From Erythrobacter aurantius (GTDB taxonomy: Bacteria > Pseudomonadota > Alphaproteobacteria > Sphingomonadales > Sphingomonadaceae): DNA of 64,000 nt. Shown piece by piece: positions 9,301 through 15,455 of this stretch (the first letter of the stretch is position 1; each line of letters opens with the position of its first letter). The stretch lies in the NCBI RefSeq assembly GCF_023823125.1, contig NZ_CP090949.1, positions 1,946,001-2,010,000 on the forward strand. The letters are read 5' to 3'. A model generated the notes under the pieces. The model was given only the letters and a program-made list of their open reading frames with translations, was not told the origin of the DNA and made no database searches. The translations under genes and the position numbers were made by a program.

Positions 9301-9494
9301 GCATTATCGATCGGCTCCACGAGCAAATCGATGCCGAGGTGGCAGCCGCATACGGCTGGCCAGCCGATTTGCCCCCCGCTGAAATAGTCGCACGGCTGGT
9401 GGCGCTAAATGCCGAACGCGCGTCAGAAGAAAAGGCAGGGAAGGTCCGTTGGCTTCGCCCGGATTATCAAGTGCCGAGGTTCGGCAGCAAATAG
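6366..9494 (+). CDS. MmeI-like bifunctional restriction-modification enzyme (type IIG/IIL)
   Basis: One 1042-aa polypeptide carries both activities. Near the N-terminus D68 is followed nine residues later by E78-G-K80, the D-X9-ExK nuclease motif of MmeI-family enzymes. A helical connector (about 200-400) leads to an adenine methyltransferase: motif I LDPACGTGNFL (D419), motif X region GAHYTPRPYVERL, and catalytic NPPF (N545). The C-terminal third should hold the target recognition domain. Such enzymes methylate one strand of an asymmetric site and cut about 20 bp away, and need no separate R or S subunit. No other restriction gene adjoins it, consistent with a self-contained defence cargo. 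The recognition sequence cannot be read from the protein by eye. Confidence 0.88.
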   Translation: MTVNDFIAKWAGVTGGAERANLGQFINDMCQALGLPLPGVAEGGVLSDYQFEGPVQGGGAGGNTGAIDLYKKGCFVLEGKQSKLSEADKAQAQLFDIAETAPVAPSGARYDKLMRDALAQAKRYAVNLPADHPWPPFLIVCDVGRAFELYFDFTGNGRGYAYFPDQQSYRIELHQFADPEVQATIRAIWTDPASIDPRAKSAEVSREIARRLAQVSKWLEQIQRHRTTEATDSERSLAIEETALFLMRVIFCMFAEDVGLLPKESFTKFLERAVENEAAFEPELQDLWTVMGSDGGRRYASAIGTEVRYFNGGLFASAKTYKLSNADRGELFEAAKKDWTKVEPAIFGTLLEQALTPSERAKLGAHYTPRPYVERLVQATIMEVLEAEWEAVQNPESGDVSLEAVQAFHDRLCALRILDPACGTGNFLYVAMENLMRLEGDVVELIRQLGGTVEPRVGPQQFLGLELNPRAAVIAELVLWIGWLRWRMKNDPAAAPTPVLKQFGNINFGGHAGYDAVLRRTHTGEPDTENPTIPDWPEADFIIGNPPFIAGQDLRKELGGDYAEALWQANQRVPKSADFVMQWWDRAAHILAANDSPLIRFGFVTTNSITQTFSRRVIESYLQEGAISLLFAIPDHPWIEAPKGHPRQKGKRKKEQGPAAVRIAMTVAMAGETEGALSAVRRESDLDTDSPKVDFHAPVMGKINADLTCGTDVTKAARLQANFGIGHDGVKLHGKGFSITRADAITLKLGQRDGLDAHIRPYRNGKDLAGRNPQAVTDKFVIDLLGLEEREVRQRFPEVYEHLLETVKPERDKNRRATYRLNWWVHGEPRREMRPALEDLDRYIGTVDTAKHRLFQFLPIEFICDDGVVIICSDNAFHLGVLSSDVHSAWAKFNCSALGLTERYPKSLTFDPFPFPDATPAQRAAIADLAEELDETRKLALAEVPRLTMTEIYNLRERQRTGQLADLLEVDRAKAARVGIIDRLHEQIDAEVAAAYGWPADLPPAEIVARLVALNAERASEEKAGKVRWLRPDYQVPRFGSK

Positions 9495-9828
9495 CGTGGG
9501 AATAAATCGCGCCGGATTGATTCGATCCGCGCCTTTGCACGGTTTATCCCCACCGATTCATAGCCGCTTGCCTTCGATTCCAAAGTTTGTTTCTCTATGT
9601 TGAATGGACGCAAACGAGCGTGTTTGCACCCGTAAACAGCTAGGAGAACGAACATTTTGAAGGCTCAATAAACGAAACCCCCGCCAAGATGGCAGGGGCT
9701 CCGCGCGAAAGATTGGCGTCTCATCGCTCGGCAGTTTCTATCCATTTCGGCGGGCTTCGACAACCGCAAATATGTTCGCTGACGGACCTCAGGGTTCGTG
9801 GGCGAACGCTAACATTGGATAGAACACA
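9495..9828. other. 334-bp gene-free stretch between the R-M gene and the HTH gene
   Basis: No convincing coding frame is seen. The region contains a GC-rich hairpin (9678-9698) oriented like a minus-strand terminator and presumably the promoter of the HTH-replication block that starts at 9829. Confidence 0.6.
9678..9698 (-). terminator. Hairpin oriented as a minus-strand terminator
   Basis: On the minus strand the sequence reads CCCCTGCC-loop-GGCGGGGG followed by TTTCGTTTATT, a stem with one bulge and a T-rich tail. No minus-strand gene is visible that it would end. It resembles the hairpin at 10043-10066, including the flanking GGGGCTnCnCGCGAnAG. Confidence 0.4.
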
Positions 9829-10017
9829 ATGTCGAATACCTCTCCAAATCTCGAACCCTTGGCCTACAGCATTTCGGACGCTTGCCGCGTTTCCAGCATA
9901 GGCCGAACCCGCCTTTATCAGCTGATCGGCGAAGGCCGACTCGAAGCCCGAAAAATCGGGAAGCGAACGCTGATCCCAGCCGCAAGCCTGCGCGCCCTGA
10001 TCGAAGGGGAGGCGTAA
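9829..10017 (+). CDS. AlpA/excisionase-type helix-turn-helix protein
   Basis: This 62-aa protein has the layout of the MerR-like excisionase family: YSISDACRVSSIGRTRLYQLIGEG, then a wing (RLEARKIGKRTLIPAASLRALI). AlpA-type proteins act as excisionase and transcription activator in P4-like elements, bending DNA at att sites or switching on the integrase and replication genes. It is the first gene of a run of plus-strand genes with short gaps or 4-bp overlaps, so it probably heads the replication operon. It could instead be only a repressor or activator; binding sites are not established. Confidence 0.85.
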   Translation: MSNTSPNLEPLAYSISDACRVSSIGRTRLYQLIGEGRLEARKIGKRTLIPAASLRALIEGEA

Positions 10018-10020
10018 GCA

Positions 10021-10212
10021 ATGTCGAACAAGAAAGAAAAAACCCCGCTGGTGGCTGCCAGCGGGGCTTCACGCGATAGCTTTGGTGGCCTTTCGCACGA
10101 TCCTTCTAGCCTTGCGCTCCAGCGCGCGCAATTCCTGATGATGGCCCATTCCATTCGCCCTGACATGGCGGTGATGCTTGGCGCGTTGATCTTTGAAGGG
10201 GGCGCGCAATGA
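10021..10212 (+). CDS. Small hypothetical island protein, 63 aa
   Basis: The gene follows the HTH stop by 3 bp and overlaps the next gene by 4 bp (ATGA), so it sits inside a translationally coupled run. The protein starts with a lysine-rich SNKKEKT segment and ends with a hydrophobic LMMAHSIRPDMAVMLGALIF helix. I know no family name or function. A perfect 9-bp inverted repeat lies inside its first 15 codons (10043-10066). Confidence 0.65.
   Translation: MSNKKEKTPLVAASGASRDSFGGLSHDPSSLALQRAQFLMMAHSIRPDMAVMLGALIFEGGAQ
10043..10066 (-). terminator. Perfect hairpin, minus-strand terminator-like, inside a plus-strand gene
   Basis: CCCCGCTGG (10043-10051) and CCAGCGGGG (10058-10066) form a perfect 9-bp stem with a 6-base loop. 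Read on the minus strand it is followed directly by TTTTTTCTTTC, a textbook intrinsic terminator. There is no annotated minus-strand gene for it to end. Confidence 0.5.
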
Positions 10213-11093
10213 CTGATGCCCGAGAATTGACGCTGGCGCTCGGCGGGCGCTGGCATGGCCGCTACGGTGTTGCACCTTGCCCTGTTTGCCAGCCGCACCG
10301 GAGAAGGGACCAGAACGCGCTTACACTGTCAGATGGCCGATCAGGCTTGTTGCTCCATTGCAAGCGGGCGGCTTGCGACTTTTGCGACATTCTGACGGCG
10401 GCTGGACTGCGGGCAGGCGATTATAGCGCGCCTGATCCCATCGATCTGGCCAAGCGCAAAGCCGAGGAAAAGGCAAAGGTTGCCCGCCGTGCTGACGCGG
10501 CACGGAACGTCTGGAGCGAGGCCCAGCCGATCGATGGCACCCCGGCAGAGGCGTATCTGAGAGGGCGGGGGATTAACTGCCCGCTGCCCGATCAGCTGCG
10601 CTTTCACCCGCAATGCTGGCACGGCCAGAGCAATGCGCGCTACCCGGCGATGGTGGCGCTTGTCGAAGGCGGGGAAAGCTTCGCGGTGCATCGCACTTTC
10701 TTGCGACCTGATGGCGGCGGCAAGGCAGGTTTGCCGGGCGGTGACAAGCTTATGCTCGGGGCAACCGCTGGAGGCGCTGCAAGGCTCTGTGACGGCGCGG
10801 GGCGGCTTGTCATAGCCGAAGGCATAGAAAGCGCCCTGTCGCTTCTCTGCGGGCTTCTGGCGGGGCCTTTGCAACTATGGGCCGCGCTTTCCACCAGCGG
10901 GTTGCGCTCACTGAGATTGCCCGAGCAAACCGGGCAGCTTGTGATTGCAGGCGACGGAGACCAGCCGGGACGCGCGGCGGTGCACGCATTGGCTACCAAG
11001 GCACATGGCCTCGGCTGGTGCGTGTCGCTGATCGATCCGGGCGATGGCTTCGATTTCAACGACGTTCTGACCGGGAAGGGGGTGGCAGCATGA
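10209..11093 (+). CDS. Toprim-domain primase-like protein with N-terminal zinc finger
   Basis: The 294-aa protein begins with a CHC2-like zinc finger: CPVC at about 21-24, then CKRAACDFC, as in DnaG-type and P4-alpha primases. A linker region holds AEAYLRGRGI, found in DUF7146/toprim island proteins. The C-terminal toprim fold has the acidic motif VIAEGIESALS and the AGDGDQPGR metal-binding motif. It lacks a helicase domain; the DUF3987 protein next door, overlapping by 4 bp, probably supplies the ATPase function. Together they look like the replication module of a satellite or integrative element. Role inferred from domains. Confidence 0.88.
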   Translation: MTDARELTLALGGRWHGRYGVAPCPVCQPHRRRDQNALTLSDGRSGLLLHCKRAACDFCDILTAAGLRAGDYSAPDPIDLAKRKAEEKAKVARRADAARNVWSEAQPIDGTPAEAYLRGRGINCPLPDQLRFHPQCWHGQSNARYPAMVALVEGGESFAVHRTFLRPDGGGKAGLPGGDKLMLGATAGGAARLCDGAGRLVIAEGIESALSLLCGLLAGPLQLWAALSTSGLRSLRLPEQTGQLVIAGDGDQPGRAAVHALATKAHGLGWCVSLIDPGDGFDFNDVLTGKGVAA

Positions 11094-12589
11094 GCATGCA
11101 ACCTAACCTTGTCGAAACCGTGTTCGAAGCCGAGGGGCCGCAGCCACTTGTGCGTGAGATTCCCCCGGGCGCACCCTATCCCGTTTCCGCTCTGGGGCCG
11201 CTTAGCGCGGTTGTGGAGGCGGTGAAGGGGGAAACCTTGGCACCCGTCGCGATCCCGGCGCAATCCGCCCTGGCTGCTGCCTCGCTGGCGGTGCAAGGCT
11301 TTGCCGACGTTGAAACCTTGGCAGGGGCGCGTCCAGTGTCTCTGTTTGCACTGACAATTGCCCAGTCAGGCGAACGCAAATCCGCCTGCGATCGGCCATT
11401 TCTGAAACCAATACGCGCGCGCGAGCGCGAGGCTGGAATTGCCTATCGGGCCGACCGCGAGGATTGGCTGAGGCGGCATGCAATCTGGAAAGCGCAGTAT
11501 GAAGGCGTAATCGCGGGAAGCCGCAAGAAGGGAGACCGTGCGGCAGCGGAAGCCGAATTGCGCGCGCTTGGTCCAGAACCAAAGCCCCCCACCTTGATCG
11601 ATAGGATTGTCAGCGAACCGACATTCGAAGGCCTCACAAAGCTGTTTGCCCTTGGCCAGCCGAGCCTTGGCCTTTTTTCGGACGAAGGAGGGCAGTTTCT
11701 CGGCGGGCATGCAATGAATACCGACAATCGGCAAAAGACGCTTGCTGCGTTCAATGCCCTTTGGGACGGTCTTGCGATCAAGAGAACGCGCGCTGGCGAC
11801 GGGCACCAGTCCCTAACGGGAAGGCGATTGGCTATTCACCTTATGGTGCAGCCAACCGTTGCGCGTGCTTTCATGGCCGATCGGCTGGCAACTGATACAG
11901 GGTTCTTGGCTCGTTTCCTGATTTGCGAGCCCCCGAGCGCGATCGGCACCCGTCTGTATGCCAACTCCAAAGCAAATGCGCCTGTGCTGGCCAGCTTTGA
12001 AAGGCGGTTAGGGGAAATTCTGCGAACCCCTATGCCTATCGACCCGGAAACAGGCGGAGTGGAACCGCGCTGCCTTTCGCTGAGCGCAGAGGCGCGGGAA
12101 CTGCTGGTGCAATATCATGATCGGGTGGAGCGCTCGCAAAGGCCCGGTGGCGATATGGCACACCTAACAGGAACGGCCTCCAAATCTGCCGAGCAAGCGG
12201 CGCGGATTGCCGGAGTGCTGACACTGTGGAGTGATCTGCAAGCGCACGAGGTTGGACCTGTTGCGATGGCTAATGCGATCGAATTGGCGCGGTTCTATCT
12301 CTTGGAAGCTTCACGGCTGGCCGAGGTTGCGAACGTCTCAGCAGAAACCGATCGGGCCGAGCAACTTCGCCGCTGGCTTATCGAGAATTGGCCGGAACCC
12401 GATTTGTTGGTGCGTGATGTGCAGAACCGTGGACCAAACGCCTTGAGGGAAAGGGCTAGGGCTAGGGCAGCCATTCGCCAGCTGGAAGAAGTCGGGTGGC
12501 TAGTCCCGCTTAATCCGGGAACTGTCGTGCGCGGTGCCAGACGGCGCGAAGCGTGGCGCGTAGTGCGATCGGGCAGCGTTACTGAGTGA
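11090..12589 (+). CDS. DUF3987 (YfjI-like) island replication protein
   Basis: The 499-aa protein starts MSMQPNLVETVFEAEG at an ATG sharing 4 bp with the toprim gene stop. The body matches the DUF3987/YfjI pattern: SALAAASLAVQG near 60-70, TIAQSGERKSACDRPF with a degenerate P-loop-like GERKS, GLFSDEGGQFLGGHAMN as a Walker B-like acidic segment, and HLMVQPTVARAF. Family members occur in cryptic prophages and satellites beside primase-like genes and are thought to be helicase-type ATPases, but direct biochemistry is scarce. The C-terminus (LLVRDVQNRGPNALRERARARAAIRQLEEVGWL) looks like a winged helix. Confidence 0.82.
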   Translation: MSMQPNLVETVFEAEGPQPLVREIPPGAPYPVSALGPLSAVVEAVKGETLAPVAIPAQSALAAASLAVQGFADVETLAGARPVSLFALTIAQSGERKSACDRPFLKPIRAREREAGIAYRADREDWLRRHAIWKAQYEGVIAGSRKKGDRAAAEAELRALGPEPKPPTLIDRIVSEPTFEGLTKLFALGQPSLGLFSDEGGQFLGGHAMNTDNRQKTLAAFNALWDGLAIKRTRAGDGHQSLTGRRLAIHLMVQPTVARAFMADRLATDTGFLARFLICEPPSAIGTRLYANSKANAPVLASFERRLGEILRTPMPIDPETGGVEPRCLSLSAEARELLVQYHDRVERSQRPGGDMAHLTGTASKSAEQAARIAGVLTLWSDLQAHEVGPVAMANAIELARFYLLEASRLAEVANVSAETDRAEQLRRWLIENWPEPDLLVRDVQNRGPNALRERARARAAIRQLEEVGWLVPLNPGTVVRGARRREAWRVVRSGSVTE

Positions 12590-12597
12590 AGCCTAGG

Positions 12598-12677
12598 CCG
12601 CTGCGACAACTGCAACAATCGCGACAAACCGCCAGCCGAACTGGCCCATGTCGCACAAGTCGCGGTTGTCGCAGCGG
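12598..12677. repeat. Interrupted 13-bp inverted repeat with TGCGACA motifs
   Basis: CCGCTGCGACAAC (12598-12610) and its exact complement GTTGTCGCAGCGG (12665-12677) lie 54 bp apart in the gap after the DUF3987 gene. Further TGCGACA/TGTCGCA-like words fall between them (near 12621 and 12649). It could be an operator cluster, a replication start for the adjoining replication proteins, or a long RNA hairpin. Confidence 0.5.
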
Positions 12678-12704
12678 TGCCAGATTGTTTGAGAAAGGTT
12701 CAAA

Positions 12705-13391
12705 ATGCCGAATAACAAGCGAGCAAGCAAAGACACCAAGGCCAAGGCGGTGAACGTTCTGAACGCCAAGGCCAAGGATGGTGAGGAACGGGAAGCGACC
12801 CTTGCCAGACTGGCCCTAAAGCCGGGTGTGAGACACGCGACAATCGGAAACAGTTTTTCGTCCAGCCTCTTTAGCGAAAATCACGCCTTGGCGATCAATG
12901 CCAGCACCGCCGTTTTTGGCGACGCGATGGCCAGAGCGCGCGACGGCGACAAGTCACTGGCGAGCGACATACTCGCTGCACAAGCGGTGACACTGGACAC
13001 AATGTTTACCGAACTGGCTCGCCGATCTGCGGTGAATATGGGCGAATATCTCGATGCCAGCGAACGCTACATGCGGCTGGCGCTCAAAGCTCAGGCCAAT
13101 TGCCGCACAACGCTGGAGGCCTTGGCAAAGCTGCACCAGCCGCGAGAGCAAACCGTCAAACACGTTCACGTCAATGAAGGCGGGCAAGCTGTTGTCGCCG
13201 ATCAATTCCACCAGCACGGCGGGGGGAGTGAAAATGGAAAATCAAACGAACAATCCCATGCAACCGGAGCGGCTGGCGAAAGCCCCGCGATGCTTGGCCA
13301 AGACCCGCAAGGGAACGGAGTGCCAATCCCCAGCGGTGAAGGGTCGGAAGCGGTGCCGGATGCACGGCGGGACAAATCCCGGCGCACCTAA
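12705..13391 (+). CDS. Conserved island protein, 228 aa, function unknown
   Basis: The protein starts with a lysine/alanine-rich DNA-binding-like tail (NKRASKDTKAKAVNVLNAKAKDG), then a helical core (ALAINASTAVFGDAMARARDGD, MFTELARRSAVNMGEYLDASERYMRLALKAQANCRTTLEALAKL). I recall similar cores in sphingomonad prophage islands but know no function. The core ends with KHVHVNEGGQAVVADQFHQHGG. After that the C-terminal 50 residues run through the next gene in another frame and are of low complexity. The 158-bp overlap with the HGG gene is unusually long. Confidence 0.7.
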   Translation: MPNNKRASKDTKAKAVNVLNAKAKDGEEREATLARLALKPGVRHATIGNSFSSSLFSENHALAINASTAVFGDAMARARDGDKSLASDILAAQAVTLDTMFTELARRSAVNMGEYLDASERYMRLALKAQANCRTTLEALAKLHQPREQTVKHVHVNEGGQAVVADQFHQHGGGSENGKSNEQSHATGAAGESPAMLGQDPQGNGVPIPSGEGSEAVPDARRDKSRRT

Positions 13392-13500
13392 GGGAAACCG
13401 CAATGCGTGGAAGCATGGTGGACGATCGGCGGAGGCAGAAGAGGCGGCACGCTATTTGAAAGCGATGGCGCGGTTGGTTGCGAAATTAGAGGTTGAGTGA
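13234..13500 (+). CDS. HGG-motif protein (small-terminase-like zinc/HG motif), 88 aa
   Basis: A GGGGGGAG ribosome-binding site precedes the ATG at 13234. The protein has CLAKTRKGTECQSPAVKGRKRC (Cys pairs suited to a small zinc site), then MHGGTNPGAPKGNRNAWKHG. This is the HGG...GNxNAxxHG signature seen in phage and island proteins often annotated as small terminase subunit-like. It ends with a short helix. In an element without capsid genes it might take over helper-phage packaging, as satellites do, but that is inference. A decayed copy of its C-terminal half lies at 15028-15193. Confidence 0.75.
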   Translation: MENQTNNPMQPERLAKAPRCLAKTRKGTECQSPAVKGRKRCRMHGGTNPGAPKGNRNAWKHGGRSAEAEEAARYLKAMARLVAKLEVE

Positions 13501-13532
13501 CTGCAATGTCCTAGACAGCGCAGCGCGCAGGC

Positions 13533-14342
13533 CTACCCAAGCACCGAACGGCTCAACGGCATGAACTTCCGCGTCAACCACACGCCGACTAGCGAGGCCA
13601 AGAAGGCACCAGAAGCGGTGATAATTGTTTCCGGTCCTGAGATGCGATTGAAGACCCCCAATGCGGCTATATGGACCAGATAGACGCCCAACATGCACGC
13701 GGATACGTTCTCCACGTTTAGGCTTATCCTCGGCAAAAGGATGGCCGCCATTACCGCACCTCCGCCCAATGCGTAGGGCAAGCTGACACCGCCAATTTGC
13801 CAGAACATACAAACGCCCAAACCGAGCGCGGATATGGCAATTCCAGCCCTAGTCCGGAACGCTATGCCTAGCAGCGCGGCTGGGATGGCATGTAGAAATT
13901 GAATTAGTGGAGGGTCAAAGGAGAGCTGTATTTCTCTCCACCATGGGGTCGCGGCTAAGAATGCAAAAGCCAATAGAGAACAAACGAGCGGCAAATGCTC
14001 TGAGCGAAGTTTCGACACCACGACGTTGACCACGAAGATAAACGGCAGAAACCATAGGTGCGTGCCGTAGAGCGCGGATTGCAAAGGGGTTAGGCCGTCA
14101 TGGAACGGGTTGCCGTCGGCGGCAAACCTCCAAGCAAAATAGAAAATCGACCAGAACAGCCAAGGCACTAAAACGCGCTTCGCCAGTTTGGTTGCATCGC
14201 TGTTTGCGAAGTATGTCGAGAGGGCTGTGAAAGCGATTAGCCCAGAATAGCCTATGGCGGCTCCGGGTGCACCTGAATGGAACAGCACGATTCCTAACGC
14301 CGAAGCGATGCGAACCAATTCAATGTTTTGATTGCGAGCCAT
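13533..14342 (-). CDS. Acyltransferase family 3 membrane protein
   Basis: This 269-aa polytopic protein has about eight hydrophobic segments and the family-3 start IELVRIASALGIVLFHSG (the R and H of the OafA/WecH group). VLVPWLFWSIFYFAW and LWFLPFIFVVNVVV follow. Family members move acetyl groups from cytoplasmic acetyl-CoA to surface sugars. It is shorter than typical (about 330-360), chiefly because the segment after the first two helices is compact, so function is likely but not certain. It is transcribed away from the SGNH hydrolase gene 25 bp off. The pair is visibly more AT-rich than the rest of the island, suggesting separate acquisition. Confidence 0.8.
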   Translation of the reverse strand: MARNQNIELVRIASALGIVLFHSGAPGAAIGYSGLIAFTALSTYFANSDATKLAKRVLVPWLFWSIFYFAWRFAADGNPFHDGLTPLQSALYGTHLWFLPFIFVVNVVVSKLRSEHLPLVCSLLAFAFLAATPWWREIQLSFDPPLIQFLHAIPAALLGIAFRTRAGIAISALGLGVCMFWQIGGVSLPYALGGGAVMAAILLPRISLNVENVSACMLGVYLVHIAALGVFNRISGPETIITASGAFLASLVGVWLTRKFMPLSRSVLG

Positions 14343-14367
14343 CGATGGCCTAGCCTATTTCCCGGTT

Positions 14368-15021
14368 ATGAAGCGATCTTTGGTGCTTACTACGTTGATG
14401 GTTGTCCTTGCCGGGGCAGGTGCAGCCGTCTTGCATCAGGCTCGCAATATCGACCAAATCCCCGACGACAAGTTCTATCGTGACAAGGTCGCATGGTATC
14501 AAGCAAATCCGGCCTCGGGCCGTGTAGTAATACTGGGCGACAGCATAGTTTGGCGAGGTAAGTGGGATCAGGAGTTGCCAGAGTGCGATATGGTGATGAG
14601 GGGTGTTGAGTGGGAAACCACGGCTGGCCTTCTTGCGCGGATAGATGAAATTACACGCGTCGGAGCAGATACCGCTGTTGTCATGGTTGGAACAAACGAT
14701 TTGGCCTACAGTCAGGATGACCACGCGATCTTTGAAAGATACCGCCAAGTCATCAACCGACTAGACCGAACTGCCAACGTGATTGTCGTTTCCACAACCT
14801 TGCGCGATGCCGAACAGAATGACGCTAACGCTCGGATCAAAAAATTGAACAGCGCGCTTGAACGCGAATGCAGCTCCGGCTCTTGCACCTTCATGGATCT
14901 CAACGCCGAGATTGCCCCAACTGGCTATCTACTGCCCGAATACACAACCGACGGGATTCATCTCACTCCGGCGGCTTACGAACGTTGGAGAGACATACTG
15001 GTTGGCTCGATTGATTGTTAA
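14368..15021 (+). CDS. SGNH/GDSL-family hydrolase with N-terminal membrane anchor
   Basis: The 217-aa protein has a hydrophobic N-terminal signal or anchor (SLVLTTLMVVLAGAGAAVL), then the four SGNH blocks: ILGDSIVW with nucleophile S59, the Gly block around MVMRGVEW, VGTNDLAY (Asn), and DGIHLTP with D195 and H198. Such enzymes act on acyl esters, often O-acetyl groups on polysaccharides. The ATG at 14368 was chosen because the hydrophobic segment begins there; the upstream ATG at 14332 overlaps the divergent acyltransferase start. The acyltransferase-SGNH pairing suggests a surface O-acetylation module. Confidence 0.85.
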   Translation: MKRSLVLTTLMVVLAGAGAAVLHQARNIDQIPDDKFYRDKVAWYQANPASGRVVILGDSIVWRGKWDQELPECDMVMRGVEWETTAGLLARIDEITRVGADTAVVMVGTNDLAYSQDDHAIFERYRQVINRLDRTANVIVVSTTLRDAEQNDANARIKKLNSALERECSSGSCTFMDLNAEIAPTGYLLPEYTTDGIHLTPAAYERWRDILVGSIDC

Positions 15022-15027
15022 ACCAAG

Positions 15028-15193
15028 TGAGAAGGGCGGAAGAGGTGCTGTAGGTAAGGCGGGACAAACCGGGTTGCGCTTAAAGGTAAGAGCAACGCTT
15101 GGAAGCACGGTGTGCGATCTGCCAAAGCTGAGGCCGCGACACGTTACCTAAAGGCTATGGCAAAACTGATTGGCCAAGATGAGAAAGGCTAAT
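15028..15193 (+). pseudogene. Decayed copy of the HGG-motif gene (C-terminal half)
   Basis: Read in one frame the DNA gives EGRKRCCR, stop, then GGTNRVALKGKSNAWKHG and a tail RYLKAMAKLIGQ to a TAA at 15191-15193. This parallels the intact gene at 13234-13500 (GRKRCRMHGGTNPGAPKGNRNAWKHG...RYLKAMARLVA). The histidine codon position is a TAA (15055-15057) and no start or N-terminal half remains. It is a fragment of a diverged relative, not a recent exact duplication. Confidence 0.75.
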
Positions 15194-15205
15194 CTGTTGC
15201 TCAGA

Positions 15206-15226
15206 TGTGGGGAATAACGTGGGGAA
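15206..15226 (+). repeat. Paired 9-bp direct repeats, probable integrase arm sites (right)
   Basis: TGTGGGGAA (15206-15214) and CGTGGGGAA (15218-15226) repeat with the 12-bp phase seen before the integrase gene at 4583-4603. They lie 56 bp inside the tRNA att core. Confidence 0.5.
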
Positions 15227-15281
15227 GGCCTGGCGCGTATCGCTGCAAGGCTTTGAAAAGTAATGAAAATTAAAGGAAAAA

Positions 15282-15296
15282 TGGCTCCCCGAGTTG
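15282..15296 (-). repeat. att site, tRNA-Asn 3'-end copy
   Basis: These 15 bases form the 3' end of the tRNA-Asn gene including CCA and match 4448-4462 exactly, defining the tRNA-proximal boundary of the island. Confidence 0.85.
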
Positions 15297-15356
15297 GATT
15301 CGAACCAACGACCAAGTGATTAACAGTCACCTACTCTACCGCTGAGCTATCGGGGA
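15282..15356 (-). tRNA. tRNA-Asn (anticodon GTT)
   Basis: The 75-nt gene folds with acceptor arms TCCCCGA/TCGGGGA, discriminator G and encoded CCA. The anticodon stem-loop is GTGACTGTTAATCAC with GTT in the loop, and the T arm contains GGTTCGAATCC. It is the integration target of the island and is left intact by the integration. Confidence 0.96.
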
Positions 15357-15455
15357 GCAGCTTCCCAAGCGGTATGGAGGGAAGCGAGAGCGCGCGTATA
15401 TGAGTCGAGCGCGGGCATTGCAAGACCCCTTTCGAGGAAAAATGACGCCCGGAAA

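Larger units (their letters stand above)
4448..15296. mobile_element. Integrative island in tRNA-Asn (about 10.85 kb)
   Basis: A 15-bp sequence, TGGCTCCCCGAGTTG, occurs at 4448-4462 and again at 15282-15296, where it is exactly the 3' end (with CCA) of the intact tRNA-Asn gene. Between the copies lie a P4-type tyrosine integrase next to the left copy, a one-piece restriction-modification enzyme, an excisionase-like HTH, replication genes and O-acyl-modification genes. This is the usual signature of integration by recombination into a tRNA 3' end. The gene set (integrase, AlpA-like HTH, toprim/primase, DUF3987 protein, HGG-motif protein, no capsid or tail genes) looks more like a phage satellite or integrative island than a prophage. 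Whether it still excises is unknown. Confidence 0.85.
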
